Notes under the pieces: generated by a model
Databases searched by the model: none
The model's input: only the letters and a program-made list of their open reading frames with translations
What the model was told of the DNA's origin: nothing
Assembly: GCA_017882935.1 (NCBI GenBank)
Contig: JADGOP010000198.1
Location: 1-5,352, forward strand
Source of the DNA: Actinomycetota bacterium
GTDB taxonomy: Bacteria > Actinomycetota > Acidimicrobiia > Acidimicrobiales > Iamiaceae
Reading direction: 5' to 3'
Length of the DNA: 5,352 bases
Made by a program: the position numbers and the translations under genes
In this document: positions 1 to 3,923 of the stretch, piece by piece
Position numbering within the stretch: position 1 is the first letter of the stretch
Layout of the letters: each line of letters starts with the position of its first letter

Positions 1-203
1 CCGCCGCCCCGCCGCGCTCCGCCCCGACGTCCGCCGCCTCGACGTCCGCCCCAAGGTGTCGCCTGATCCGTCCCGTCCTGCTCCGCCTCACCCTTGCCGT
101 CGGCACCCGCTTCCGGGCGGCGCGGCGTCGCCTGGTGGCACGGCTGCGCTTGCGGTCCCGCCGTCCCCGGACCGTTGCGGGGCCACCGCTACAGTCGGAT
201 GCC
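1..203. other. left-edge region without a supportable gene
   Basis: No reading frame here gives a recognisable protein. The first plus-strand frame stops at 64-66 after a proline/arginine-rich stretch that could be the tail of a gene entering from the left. The other two plus frames stay open but are arginine/proline-rich, as random GC-rich DNA is. An 11-base direct repeat (cgacgtccgcc) occurs at 25-35 and 40-50. The last 15 bases carry the promoter of the next gene. Calling this non-coding is tentative because the upstream context is missing. Confidence 0.35.
190..195 (+). promoter_or_regulatory. -10 hexamer TACAGT of the zinc-finger gene
   Basis: TACAGT fits the actinobacterial -10 pattern TANNNT and lies 8 bases before the ATG at 204. 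Transcription would begin at about the start codon, so the mRNA would be leaderless or nearly so. I see no clear -35 hexamer and no Shine-Dalgarno sequence. It supports the ATG at 204 over the in-frame ATG at about 135, whose added N-terminus is an arginine-rich run typical of non-coding GC-rich DNA. Confidence 0.5.
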
Positions 204-734
204 ATGACCGACGGTGGCATCTGGCAACCCCGCGACCTGCCGGTGCTCCCGCCGCTGGGCGAGGGTGCCGACCACCCCGACACCGTGGCCGCGGCGCCCG
301 AGGAGCCCCTCGAGGGGCCGACACTCGACGTGGTGGTGGTCGATGAGGTCGAGCTCACCTCGGTGGTGATCGATGACGACGGCGAGGTCGTGGAGGTGGT
401 GGACGTGGTCGTGGAGGTGGTCGAGGTCGAGGTCGACGACGTGACCACGCCGGGCGGCCACCTCGAGCGCGCCCCCGGCCTACCTGAGGTGGTCGACCCG
501 CCCGCCCCCGCGCCGCTCGTCGCCGCCTCGTTCGCCCCCGAGCCCGCTATCACGCCCGACGTGCTCGAGCTCGAGCTGCGCGCCGTCGATGCCGCGCTCG
601 CCCGCCTCGACAGCGGCGACTACGGCCGTTGCGGCGTGTGCAACCTGGTGCTCGACGATGCCGTCATGGCCGCCGACCCCACGGTGGCGGTGTGCCCGGC
701 GCACGTGGGCCTGCGCCCCGCGCTCGCCTCCTGA
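204..734 (+). CDS. DksA/TraR-type zinc-finger protein with long acidic N-terminal region
   Basis: This 176-residue protein ends in a zinc finger of the DksA/TraR type. Cys143 and Cys146, then Cys164 and His167, follow the family spacing exactly (C-x2-C ... P159-x4-C-x2-C/H), preceded by the typical leader LDSGDYGRCGVC. The last ligand is His rather than Cys, and the usual conserved Arg is Val154. Residues about 122-137 could form the short helix that precedes the finger. The N-terminal part is unlike DksA: residues 41-80 are almost only Val, Asp and Glu, and residues 89-118 are Pro/Ala-rich. The DksA coiled coil that enters the RNA polymerase secondary channel is not evident. The family is known for binding RNA polymerase or acting as small zinc proteins; a transcription role here is inference. 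The gene converges with the phosphatase gene. The ATG at 204 was chosen because a -10 hexamer lies just upstream. The stop codon sits in the loop of a small hairpin (726-739). Confidence 0.8.
   Translation: MTDGGIWQPRDLPVLPPLGEGADHPDTVAAAPEEPLEGPTLDVVVVDEVELTSVVIDDDGEVVEVVDVVVEVVEVEVDDVTTPGGHLERAPGLPEVVDPPAPAPLVAASFAPEPAITPDVLELELRAVDAALARLDSGDYGRCGVCNLVLDDAVMAADPTVAVCPAHVGLRPALAS
324..442 (+). repeat. low-complexity GTG/GTC/GAG/GAC codon tract
   Basis: Within the zinc-finger gene this tract is built almost wholly from Val (gtg, gtc), Glu (gag) and Asp (gac, gat) codons, including imperfect tandem units such as gtggtggt, gaggtggt and gaggtcgaggtcgac. It encodes an acidic, valine-rich stretch at about residues 41-80. 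The near-repetitive DNA suggests growth by replication slippage, so the length may vary between strains. There is no stop or frame break in this copy. Confidence 0.7.
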
Positions 735-744
735 GAGGCCGCCC
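708..744 (+). repeat. 37-base direct repeat, copy 1 (3' end of zinc-finger gene)
   Basis: Positions 708-744 are identical, base for base, to 790-826 (offset 82). This copy carries the last codons and TGA of the zinc-finger gene; the other is outside the gene. It includes the core CCTCCTGAGAGGCCGCCC, found a third time at 946-963. The core contains a small palindrome (cctc-ctga-gagg). Confidence 0.9.
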
Positions 745-779
745 GGGGGACCGAGGCAGATGGTGTCATGGTCGGGGCG
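727..779. repeat. 53-base imperfect direct repeat, copy 1
   Basis: Positions 727-779 match 946-998 (offset 219): the first 27 bases are identical and the remaining 26 differ at a handful of positions. The second copy contains the stop codon and last codons of the histidine phosphatase (minus strand). In this copy the minus strand still reads R-P-D-H-D-T-I where the gene reads R-L-D-H-D-A-I, but the stop TGA has become TGC. This looks like a remnant of a duplicated phosphatase 3' end. Confidence 0.85.
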
Positions 780-793
780 GCTCCGCCGCGGCC
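776..793. repeat. 18-base repeat ggcggctccgccgcggcc, copy 1
   Basis: The identical 18 bases recur at 914-931. Each copy holds a tight inverted repeat (ggcgg-ct-ccgcc) and is followed after 14-15 bases by the CCTCCTGAGAGGCCGCCC core, so the two elements form a composite unit of about 50 bases present twice. Confidence 0.85.
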
Positions 794-826
794 TGCGCCC
801 CGCGCTCGCCTCCTGAGAGGCCGCCC
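790..826 (+). repeat. 37-base direct repeat, copy 2 (non-coding copy of gene end)
   Basis: This is an exact copy of 708-744, lying downstream of the zinc-finger gene. It repeats the codons for the C-terminal L-R-P-A-L-A-S and the TGA, but no zinc finger precedes it, so it is not part of a second gene. The absence of any mismatch over 37 bases suggests a recent duplication or ongoing conversion between copies. Confidence 0.9.
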
Positions 827-882
827 CAGGGGGCGCTTCGACGCCCATCGACATGGCGGCCTCCCAGGATGGAGAGCCGGTG

Positions 883-904
883 CTTGCTGGGTCGGACCAG
901 CGAG
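883..904. terminator. stem-loop between the convergent genes
   Basis: The bases cttgctgg and ccagcgag pair over 8 positions (one G-U) around the 6-base loop gtcgga. Its right arm can instead pair with tcgctggtcc at 938-947 (10 perfect pairs with ggaccagcga at 894-903), so two structures compete. There is no T-tract, so termination is a guess. Confidence 0.4.
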
Positions 905-913
905 GAACGTCGA

Positions 914-931
914 GGCGGCTCCGCCGCGGCC
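914..931. repeat. 18-base repeat ggcggctccgccgcggcc, copy 2
   Basis: Identical to 776-793. It lies inside the loop of the inverted repeat formed by 894-903 and 938-947 and could form its own nested hairpin there. Confidence 0.85.
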
Positions 932-945
932 GCCGAGTCGCTGGT

Positions 946-998
946 CCTCCTGAGAGGCCGCCCGGGGGACCGGGTCAGATGGCGTCGTGGTCGAGGCG
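946..998. repeat. 53-base imperfect direct repeat, copy 2 (3' end of phosphatase gene)
   Basis: Matches 727-779. The right half is coding on the minus strand, with the phosphatase stop codon at 975-977 and its last seven codons. The left half is the shared core that also borders the zinc-finger stop codon. Confidence 0.85.
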
Positions 999-1646
999 CG
1001 CGCCGGTGGGCTCGCCCAGCTCGAGGAGCTCGAGGCGCTCGCCCAACGTGAGGCGCGAGCCGTCGACGTCGAGCCAGCGCGCGCCGAGGTTGGGGACGCG
1101 CTGGTGCGTGGCCCCCAGGGCGTGCTCGATGGCGTAGATGACGCCGCCGTGCGTGACGACCAGGGCGTCACCGGACGGCAGCGCCGTGGTGAGCTCGGCC
1201 AGGGCCGCGAGCACCCTTTCGAGGAGCTGCTCGTCGGGCTCCCAGCCGGGTGGCCGGCGCTCGCCCGGTGGGGCCGACTCGCCCGCGCCCGCGGTGGTCT
1301 CGTCCTCGGCCGCCTCGCGGTGCAACGGGTCGTCGGCGAGGTAGCCGGGCCACTCGGCGTGGATGTCGGCGCGGGTGAGGCCCGACCACTCGCCGGCGTG
1401 GCGCTCGCGCAGCCGGGGGTCGACCACGACCGGGCCGATGCCGATGGCAGCCGCCAGGATCTCGGCCGTGTCGCGGGCGCGCTGGAGGTCGGAGGCCACG
1501 ATGGCGTCGACGGCGCCGAGGGCCCGGGCGGCGCGCATCGCCTGGCTGCGTCCGGTGTCGGTGAGCGGCGGGTCGGCCTGACCCTGCCAGCGACCGGCGG
1601 CGTTCCACTCGGATTCGCCGTGTCGGACGAGAAGGAGCCTTGGCAT
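975..1646 (-). CDS. histidine phosphatase superfamily protein (phosphoglycerate-mutase-like)
   Basis: This 223-residue protein should be a cytoplasmic phosphatase or phosphomutase acting through a phosphohistidine. The N-terminal LLVRHGESEWN carries the catalytic R8-H9-G10. The expected partners are present: Arg56 in SDLQRARDT, the likely acid/base Glu81 in RERHAGEW, and the second catalytic histidine His166 in VVTHGGV. Residues about 113-138 form an acidic, Pro/Gly-rich insertion typical of a loop over the active site. The substrate cannot be read from sequence: members act on phosphoglycerate, sugar phosphates, cobalamin intermediates or nucleotides. The ATG at 1646 puts the RHG motif at the usual distance from the start and lies 8 bases after a TACGGT hexamer. 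A TTG at 1664 is in frame but adds six unconserved residues and leaves no room for that promoter. The gene is divergent from the CdsA-like gene and convergent with the zinc-finger gene. Confidence 0.9.
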   Translation of the reverse strand: MPRLLLVRHGESEWNAAGRWQGQADPPLTDTGRSQAMRAARALGAVDAIVASDLQRARDTAEILAAAIGIGPVVVDPRLRERHAGEWSGLTRADIHAEWPGYLADDPLHREAAEDETTAGAGESAPPGERRPPGWEPDEQLLERVLAALAELTTALPSGDALVVTHGGVIYAIEHALGATHQRVPNLGARWLDVDGSRLTLGERLELLELGEPTGARLDHDAI

Positions 1647-1654
1647 TGGGCCAG

Positions 1655-1660
1655 ACCGTA
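1655..1660 (-). promoter_or_regulatory. -10 hexamer TACGGT of the phosphatase gene
   Basis: Reading the minus strand, TACGGT (TANNNT) ends 8 bases before the ATG at 1646. A weak -35-like CTGACG lies at 1686-1681, with a rather long spacer of 20 bases. No Shine-Dalgarno sequence precedes the ATG, in keeping with a leaderless message. This promoter is back-to-back with that of the CdsA-like gene. Confidence 0.45.
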
Positions 1661-1721
1661 CCAACCGGGCCGGGGGCGGTCGTCAGGCGGGTGCGGCCAC
1701 GGGGTGTGGCAGGCGCCAGAG

Positions 1722-1727
1722 TACGAT
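1722..1727 (+). promoter_or_regulatory. -10 hexamer TACGAT of the CdsA-like gene
   Basis: TACGAT fits TANNNT and lies 10 bases before the ATG at 1738, leaving at most a few bases of 5' leader. No convincing -35 hexamer is seen 16-19 bases upstream. Confidence 0.5.
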
Positions 1728-1737
1728 TCTGCGGACC

Positions 1738-2778
1738 ATGGCCACCCCCAAGCACCGCAGCGCGGCCCCGCAACCTGCGGTGCGATCGCGGCGCAGCACC
1801 CCGCGTCCGCGGCCTGCGTCGGGCGGCCGCGCGGCGCCGGCGCCGCGCAAGAAGGCTGCCGCCCCGAAGGGTGCGCGCACCTCCACGGCAGCCCCGGCCT
1901 CGGGTCGGTCCGGTCGCGGCCCTGCCGTCTCCACGCCGTCGACCCACCGCAGCGGCCGGCTGCGGCGCCCGCCCGTCGCGCCCGGGCGCCACAAGCGCGG
2001 CCGCCGCTACGCCGTCGTCTACGACCTCGACGGGCCCCGAGTCCGGCTGGGCATCGCCTGGTTCGTGCTCATCCTGGGCGCGCTGGCCATCGACCGGTTG
2101 GTGCTCGACGTCCAGTTGCTCCCGTTCGTCATGGCCGGCGTGGCTGCGGCCGCGGCCATGGAGATCGTCGACGCCTGGCAGGGCGCGGCGGTGGGCGCCG
2201 ATCGCTACGTGGCCGGCGCGTCGGCCGCCGCCATCGGCATGTCGGCGGTGCTCGGCGCCCGCCTCACCGGGCTGGTCGTGCTGCTCGTGGTCGTCGTCGC
2301 GCTGGTGGTGGCGGGCATGCGGGCCACCCGGCGGTCGTCGATCCTGGCCGGTGCCGGCCTCACCCTGCAGGCCTGCCTGCTGCCGGGCATCACCGCCGCC
2401 GGCGTGGTGCTGTCGATGCGCTACGAGATCGGCGCGGTCCTGCTCCTGCTGTTCTTCGTGTGCGCCTTCGACCTGGGCGACTTCCTGGTCGGTTCGGGCG
2501 CCGACAGCGTCATCGAGGGCCCCATCGCCGGTGGCGCCGCCATCCTGGTGGTCACCGCCATCGCCGCGGTGGTGAAGGCGCCGCCCTTCCACGGTGCGGG
2601 CGTGTGGGCGTTCGGCGTGCTCGCAGTGGTGGCGTGCCCCGCAGGGCAGATCGTCGGTGGGCTGCTGCTGCCCGACGCCACCGTGCGGGCGCCCGCGCTG
2701 CGCCGCCTCGACTCGTTGCTCGTGATCGGTCCGCTGTGGGCCTGGCTCGTCGGCCTCTATGTGGTCAGCATGCGCTGA
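1738..2778 (+). CDS. CdsA-like polytopic membrane protein with degenerate active site
   Basis: This 346-residue protein has two parts. Residues 1-90 are Ala/Pro/Arg/Lys-rich, strongly basic and probably disordered. Residues about 103-345 hold eight or nine hydrophobic segments. The second part resembles phosphatidate cytidylyltransferase (CdsA), which makes CDP-diacylglycerol: F244-D-L-G-D-F-L-V-G252 matches the family's DTGAYFVG block, I259-E-G-P-I-A-G-G266 matches its TVEGAIGG block, and A302-G-Q-I-V-G-G308 followed by R323-L-D-S-L matches the start and end of the CdsA signature. However, the Asp of the GD pair is Gln304, the K-R, K-D and H-G-G residues are absent, and the signature loop is about nine residues shorter than in E. 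coli CdsA. Cytidylyltransferase activity is therefore doubtful. It may be an inactive paralogue with a structural, lipid-binding or regulatory role. The frame is intact and does not look like a pseudogene. It could also be a separate branch of the fold with another substrate. Confidence 0.75.
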   Translation: MATPKHRSAAPQPAVRSRRSTPRPRPASGGRAAPAPRKKAAAPKGARTSTAAPASGRSGRGPAVSTPSTHRSGRLRRPPVAPGRHKRGRRYAVVYDLDGPRVRLGIAWFVLILGALAIDRLVLDVQLLPFVMAGVAAAAAMEIVDAWQGAAVGADRYVAGASAAAIGMSAVLGARLTGLVVLLVVVVALVVAGMRATRRSSILAGAGLTLQACLLPGITAAGVVLSMRYEIGAVLLLLFFVCAFDLGDFLVGSGADSVIEGPIAGGAAILVVTAIAAVVKAPPFHGAGVWAFGVLAVVACPAGQIVGGLLLPDATVRAPALRRLDSLLVIGPLWAWLVGLYVVSMR

Positions 2779-2812
2779 CCAGGGTGCCCGCACCACACGG
2801 CGCGACCGTTTG

Positions 2813-2829
2813 CGGGAGTAAGCTTCCCG
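2813..2829. promoter_or_regulatory. inverted repeat around the -10 of the rsiG-like gene
   Basis: CGGGA and TCCCG flank the -10 hexamer TAAGCT, giving a 5-base dyad with a 7-base centre. A protein bound here would block polymerase, so it is a candidate operator; it could equally be chance in GC-rich DNA. Confidence 0.25.
2819..2824 (+). promoter_or_regulatory. -10 hexamer TAAGCT of the rsiG-like gene
   Basis: TAAGCT fits TANNNT and ends 4 bases before the GTG at 2829. Transcription starting 5-7 bases downstream would begin at or just inside that GTG, so the in-frame ATG at 2862 is a real alternative start. I see no clear -35. Confidence 0.4.
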
Positions 2830-3401
2830 TGACCAGCCCCTCTACGCAGCGAGACCGTCGGATGGACACTGAGCTCGAGCGCATCCTCGCCGACGACTAC
2901 CTCGCCGACCTCCCCGAGCGGTCGTTGCCCGAGCTGCGGACGCTGCGGGGCGAGTGCCAGGAGATCGAGACCGAGCTGTCGTACCTGCGCCGCCTGGTCC
3001 AGGGACGCATCGACATCGTGGGCGGTGAGCTGCACCGACGTCGCTCGGGCGGCGACCCCAACGACCTGAGCGGCCTCATCGACCGGCTTCCCGAGATCCT
3101 GTCCGACCGCACCCGGTCCACCGGCACCGGCCACCTGCCGCAGGTGATGGCCCCCGGCAAGGTCACCGGCGAGCTGGCCGAGGAGATCGCCGAGATCAAC
3201 GTCGAGGCCCACCTCACCGAGCTGAGCTCGGTGCCCGACGACGACTTGGCGGCCACGCTCCGGCGCCTCGACGCCGTCGAGGCCCGCGTGTCGGGCCTGC
3301 GCAAGGCGCTGTTCGGCCGCATCGACGCCATCCAGACCGAGCTCGCCCACCGCTACCAGACCGGCGAGGCCACGGTCGACGCGCTCCTCTCCGGCGACTG
3401 A
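2829..3401 (+). CDS. rsiG: RsiG-like c-di-GMP-binding protein (probable anti-sigma factor)
   Basis: This protein has 190 residues from GTG 2829, or 179 from ATG 2862. It is highly charged, has no membrane segment, and is built as two similar long helices (about 32-70 and 137-175) joined by a Gly/Pro-containing linker. The first helix carries Glu47, Ser51, Arg54, Gln58 and Asp62, a perfect match to E(X)3S(X)2R(X)3Q(X)3D, the signature by which RsiG of Streptomyces and Rubrobacter binds cyclic di-GMP. The second helix repeats it as Glu151, Ser155, Arg158, Phe162 and Asp166, with Phe where Gln is expected. Both helices end in G-R-I-D, pointing to an internal duplication. In Streptomyces, RsiG with c-di-GMP holds the sigma factor WhiG inactive and so delays sporulation. 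The signature match is seen directly; the partner sigma factor is inferred and is not encoded in this window. The gene lies 50 bases after the CdsA-like gene and 64 before the HTH gene. Both start choices keep both motifs intact. Confidence 0.8.
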   Translation: MTSPSTQRDRRMDTELERILADDYLADLPERSLPELRTLRGECQEIETELSYLRRLVQGRIDIVGGELHRRRSGGDPNDLSGLIDRLPEILSDRTRSTGTGHLPQVMAPGKVTGELAEEIAEINVEAHLTELSSVPDDDLAATLRRLDAVEARVSGLRKALFGRIDAIQTELAHRYQTGEATVDALLSGD

Positions 3402-3420
3402 CCAGGTCATCAGCCGGACA

Positions 3421-3436
3421 GCTCCCTTTTGGGAGC
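3421..3436. terminator. perfect hairpin gctccc-tttt-gggagc
   Basis: A 6-base perfect stem with a TTTT loop lies 19 bases after the rsiG-like stop codon and 29 before the GTG of the HTH gene. No T-run follows, so it is at best a weak terminator. It overlaps the likely -35 (3429-3434) of the HTH gene, so it may instead be an operator, perhaps for autoregulation. Confidence 0.4.
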
Positions 3437-3458
3437 CATCTGCCGACACCTCTAGCGT
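3429..3458 (+). promoter_or_regulatory. promoter of the XRE regulator gene: TTGGGA - 18 - TAGCGT
   Basis: TTGGGA (3429-3434, four of six matches to TTGACA) is followed after 18 bases by TAGCGT (3453-3458), a TANNNT -10 that ends 7 bases before the GTG at 3466. This is the best-formed promoter in the window. It predicts a leaderless message starting at or next to the GTG. The same CTAGCGT sequence precedes the glycosyltransferase gene. Confidence 0.55.
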
Positions 3459-3465
3459 GGCGCCC

Positions 3466-3909
3466 GTGAACGAGTTCGAGCAACGCTGGTTCGACTTGGG
3501 TGAGTTCATCCGTGAGCAGCGGCGCATCGGTCACCTGTCCCTGCGCAAGCTCAGCGAGATGGCGGGGATCTCCAACCCCTACCTGAGCCAGATCGAGCGC
3601 GGGCTGCGCAAGCCGTCGGCCGACATCCTCCGGCAGATCGCCGCGGCGCTCCACATCAGTGCCGAGACCCTGTACGTGCGGGCCGGGATCCTCGACGAGC
3701 CCGGTGGCCCCACCGACCTCATCGCCGAGATCCGCCGTGCCGGCGACCTCGACGAGGACCAGAAGCGGGCCCTGGTGCAGATCTACGAGACCTTCCGCCG
3801 GGAGCGGGCCACGCGGTCCGAGCCCGACCTCGACGACGCCCTCGAGCCCGCCGCCTCGACCACCGGTGGCGAACATGTCGCCGGCGAGGAATCTCCGGGG
3901 GCTGCCTAG
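3466..3909 (+). CDS. XRE-family helix-turn-helix transcriptional regulator
   Basis: This 147-residue cytoplasmic DNA-binding protein carries one XRE/Cro-type domain at about residues 11-70. It reads L-S-L-R-K-L-S-E-M-A-G-I-S (helix 2 and turn), then N-P-Y-L-S-Q-I-E-R-G (recognition helix, about 36-46), then the family's conserved L-R-K-P-S and a closing helix. After it come a short hydrophobic link (L69-Y-V-R-A-G-I-L76), a charged helix at about 84-114 and an acidic, probably disordered tail. Regulators of this length and pattern are widespread in Actinobacteria, Rv0474 of Mycobacterium tuberculosis being, as I recall, of this type. The ligand and targets are unknown. GTG 3466 was chosen because the -10 at 3453-3458 overlaps the alternative GTG at 3457. 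The stop codon overlaps the -10 of the glycosyltransferase gene 14 bases upstream of its start, so this regulator may control its neighbours. That is inference from position only. Confidence 0.88.
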   Translation: MNEFEQRWFDLGEFIREQRRIGHLSLRKLSEMAGISNPYLSQIERGLRKPSADILRQIAAALHISAETLYVRAGILDEPGGPTDLIAEIRRAGDLDEDQKRALVQIYETFRRERATRSEPDLDDALEPAASTTGGEHVAGEESPGAA

Positions 3910-3912
3910 CGT
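3907..3912 (+). promoter_or_regulatory. -10 hexamer TAGCGT before the glycosyltransferase gene
   Basis: TAGCGT ends 11 bases before the GTG at 3924 and includes the TAG stop codon of the HTH gene. No clear -35 is visible. Because an overlapping stop codon supplies the TAG, this is the least certain of the promoter calls. The gene may simply be co-transcribed with the regulator. Confidence 0.35.
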
Positions 3913-3923
3913 TGGTCGCCTCC

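Larger units (their letters stand above)
735..974. terminator. repeat- and hairpin-rich convergent intergenic region, possible two-way terminator
   Basis: These 240 bases separate two convergent stop codons and hold three copies of the core CCTCCTGAGAGGCCGCCC (one starting inside the upstream gene), two copies of an 18-base hairpin-forming element, an 8-base-pair stem at 883-904, and a larger inverted repeat at 894-903/938-947. There is no T-run after any stem, so a classic intrinsic terminator is not shown; GC-rich actinobacterial terminators often lack one. Short frames crossing this region are unrecognisable and repeat-derived, so I call no gene here. Confidence 0.4.

Noticed and set aside
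189..461. A histidine- and aspartate-rich minus-strand frame that looks like a metal-binding protein
   Set aside because: The His/Asp runs are the complement of the Val/Glu/Asp codon repeat in the zinc-finger gene on the plus strand, which has a real domain and a promoter.
727..972. Three spaced copies of a short palindromic repeat as a possible CRISPR array
   Set aside because: The spacing is irregular (82 and 137 bases), the repeats have unequal extents, they include gene ends, and no cas gene is near.
589..1171. Several short frames through the convergent intergenic region with repeated peptide pieces
   Set aside because: The repeated peptides come from the duplicated DNA. None has a recognisable domain or start context.
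1738..2010. The basic Ala/Pro/Lys/Arg N-terminus as a separate histone-H1-like protein
   Set aside because: It runs without a stop into the membrane domain, and the only promoter and start signals lie before it, so it is the tail of one protein.
1168..2796. A 542-residue minus-strand frame opposite the CdsA-like gene
   Set aside because: Its His/Arg/Gly-rich composition is the usual antisense shadow of GC-rich coding DNA. It overlaps the start of the phosphatase and has no family motif.
2809..2820. accgtt(t)gcggg upstream of both the zinc-finger gene (171-181) and the rsiG-like gene as a shared operator
   Set aside because: The match is short, needs a one-base gap, and sits at different distances from the two -10 hexamers, so chance is a sufficient explanation.
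987..3401. An 804-residue open plus-strand frame running across the phosphatase and the CdsA-like gene
   Set aside because: Only the last 190 residues (the rsiG-like gene) look like a protein. The rest is antisense or out-of-frame reading of two well-supported genes, kept open because stop codons are rare in GC-rich DNA.
3214..3876. A 220-residue minus-strand frame opposite the XRE regulator
   Set aside because: The plus strand carries a clear helix-turn-helix domain with a well-placed promoter. The minus frame shows no family motif.
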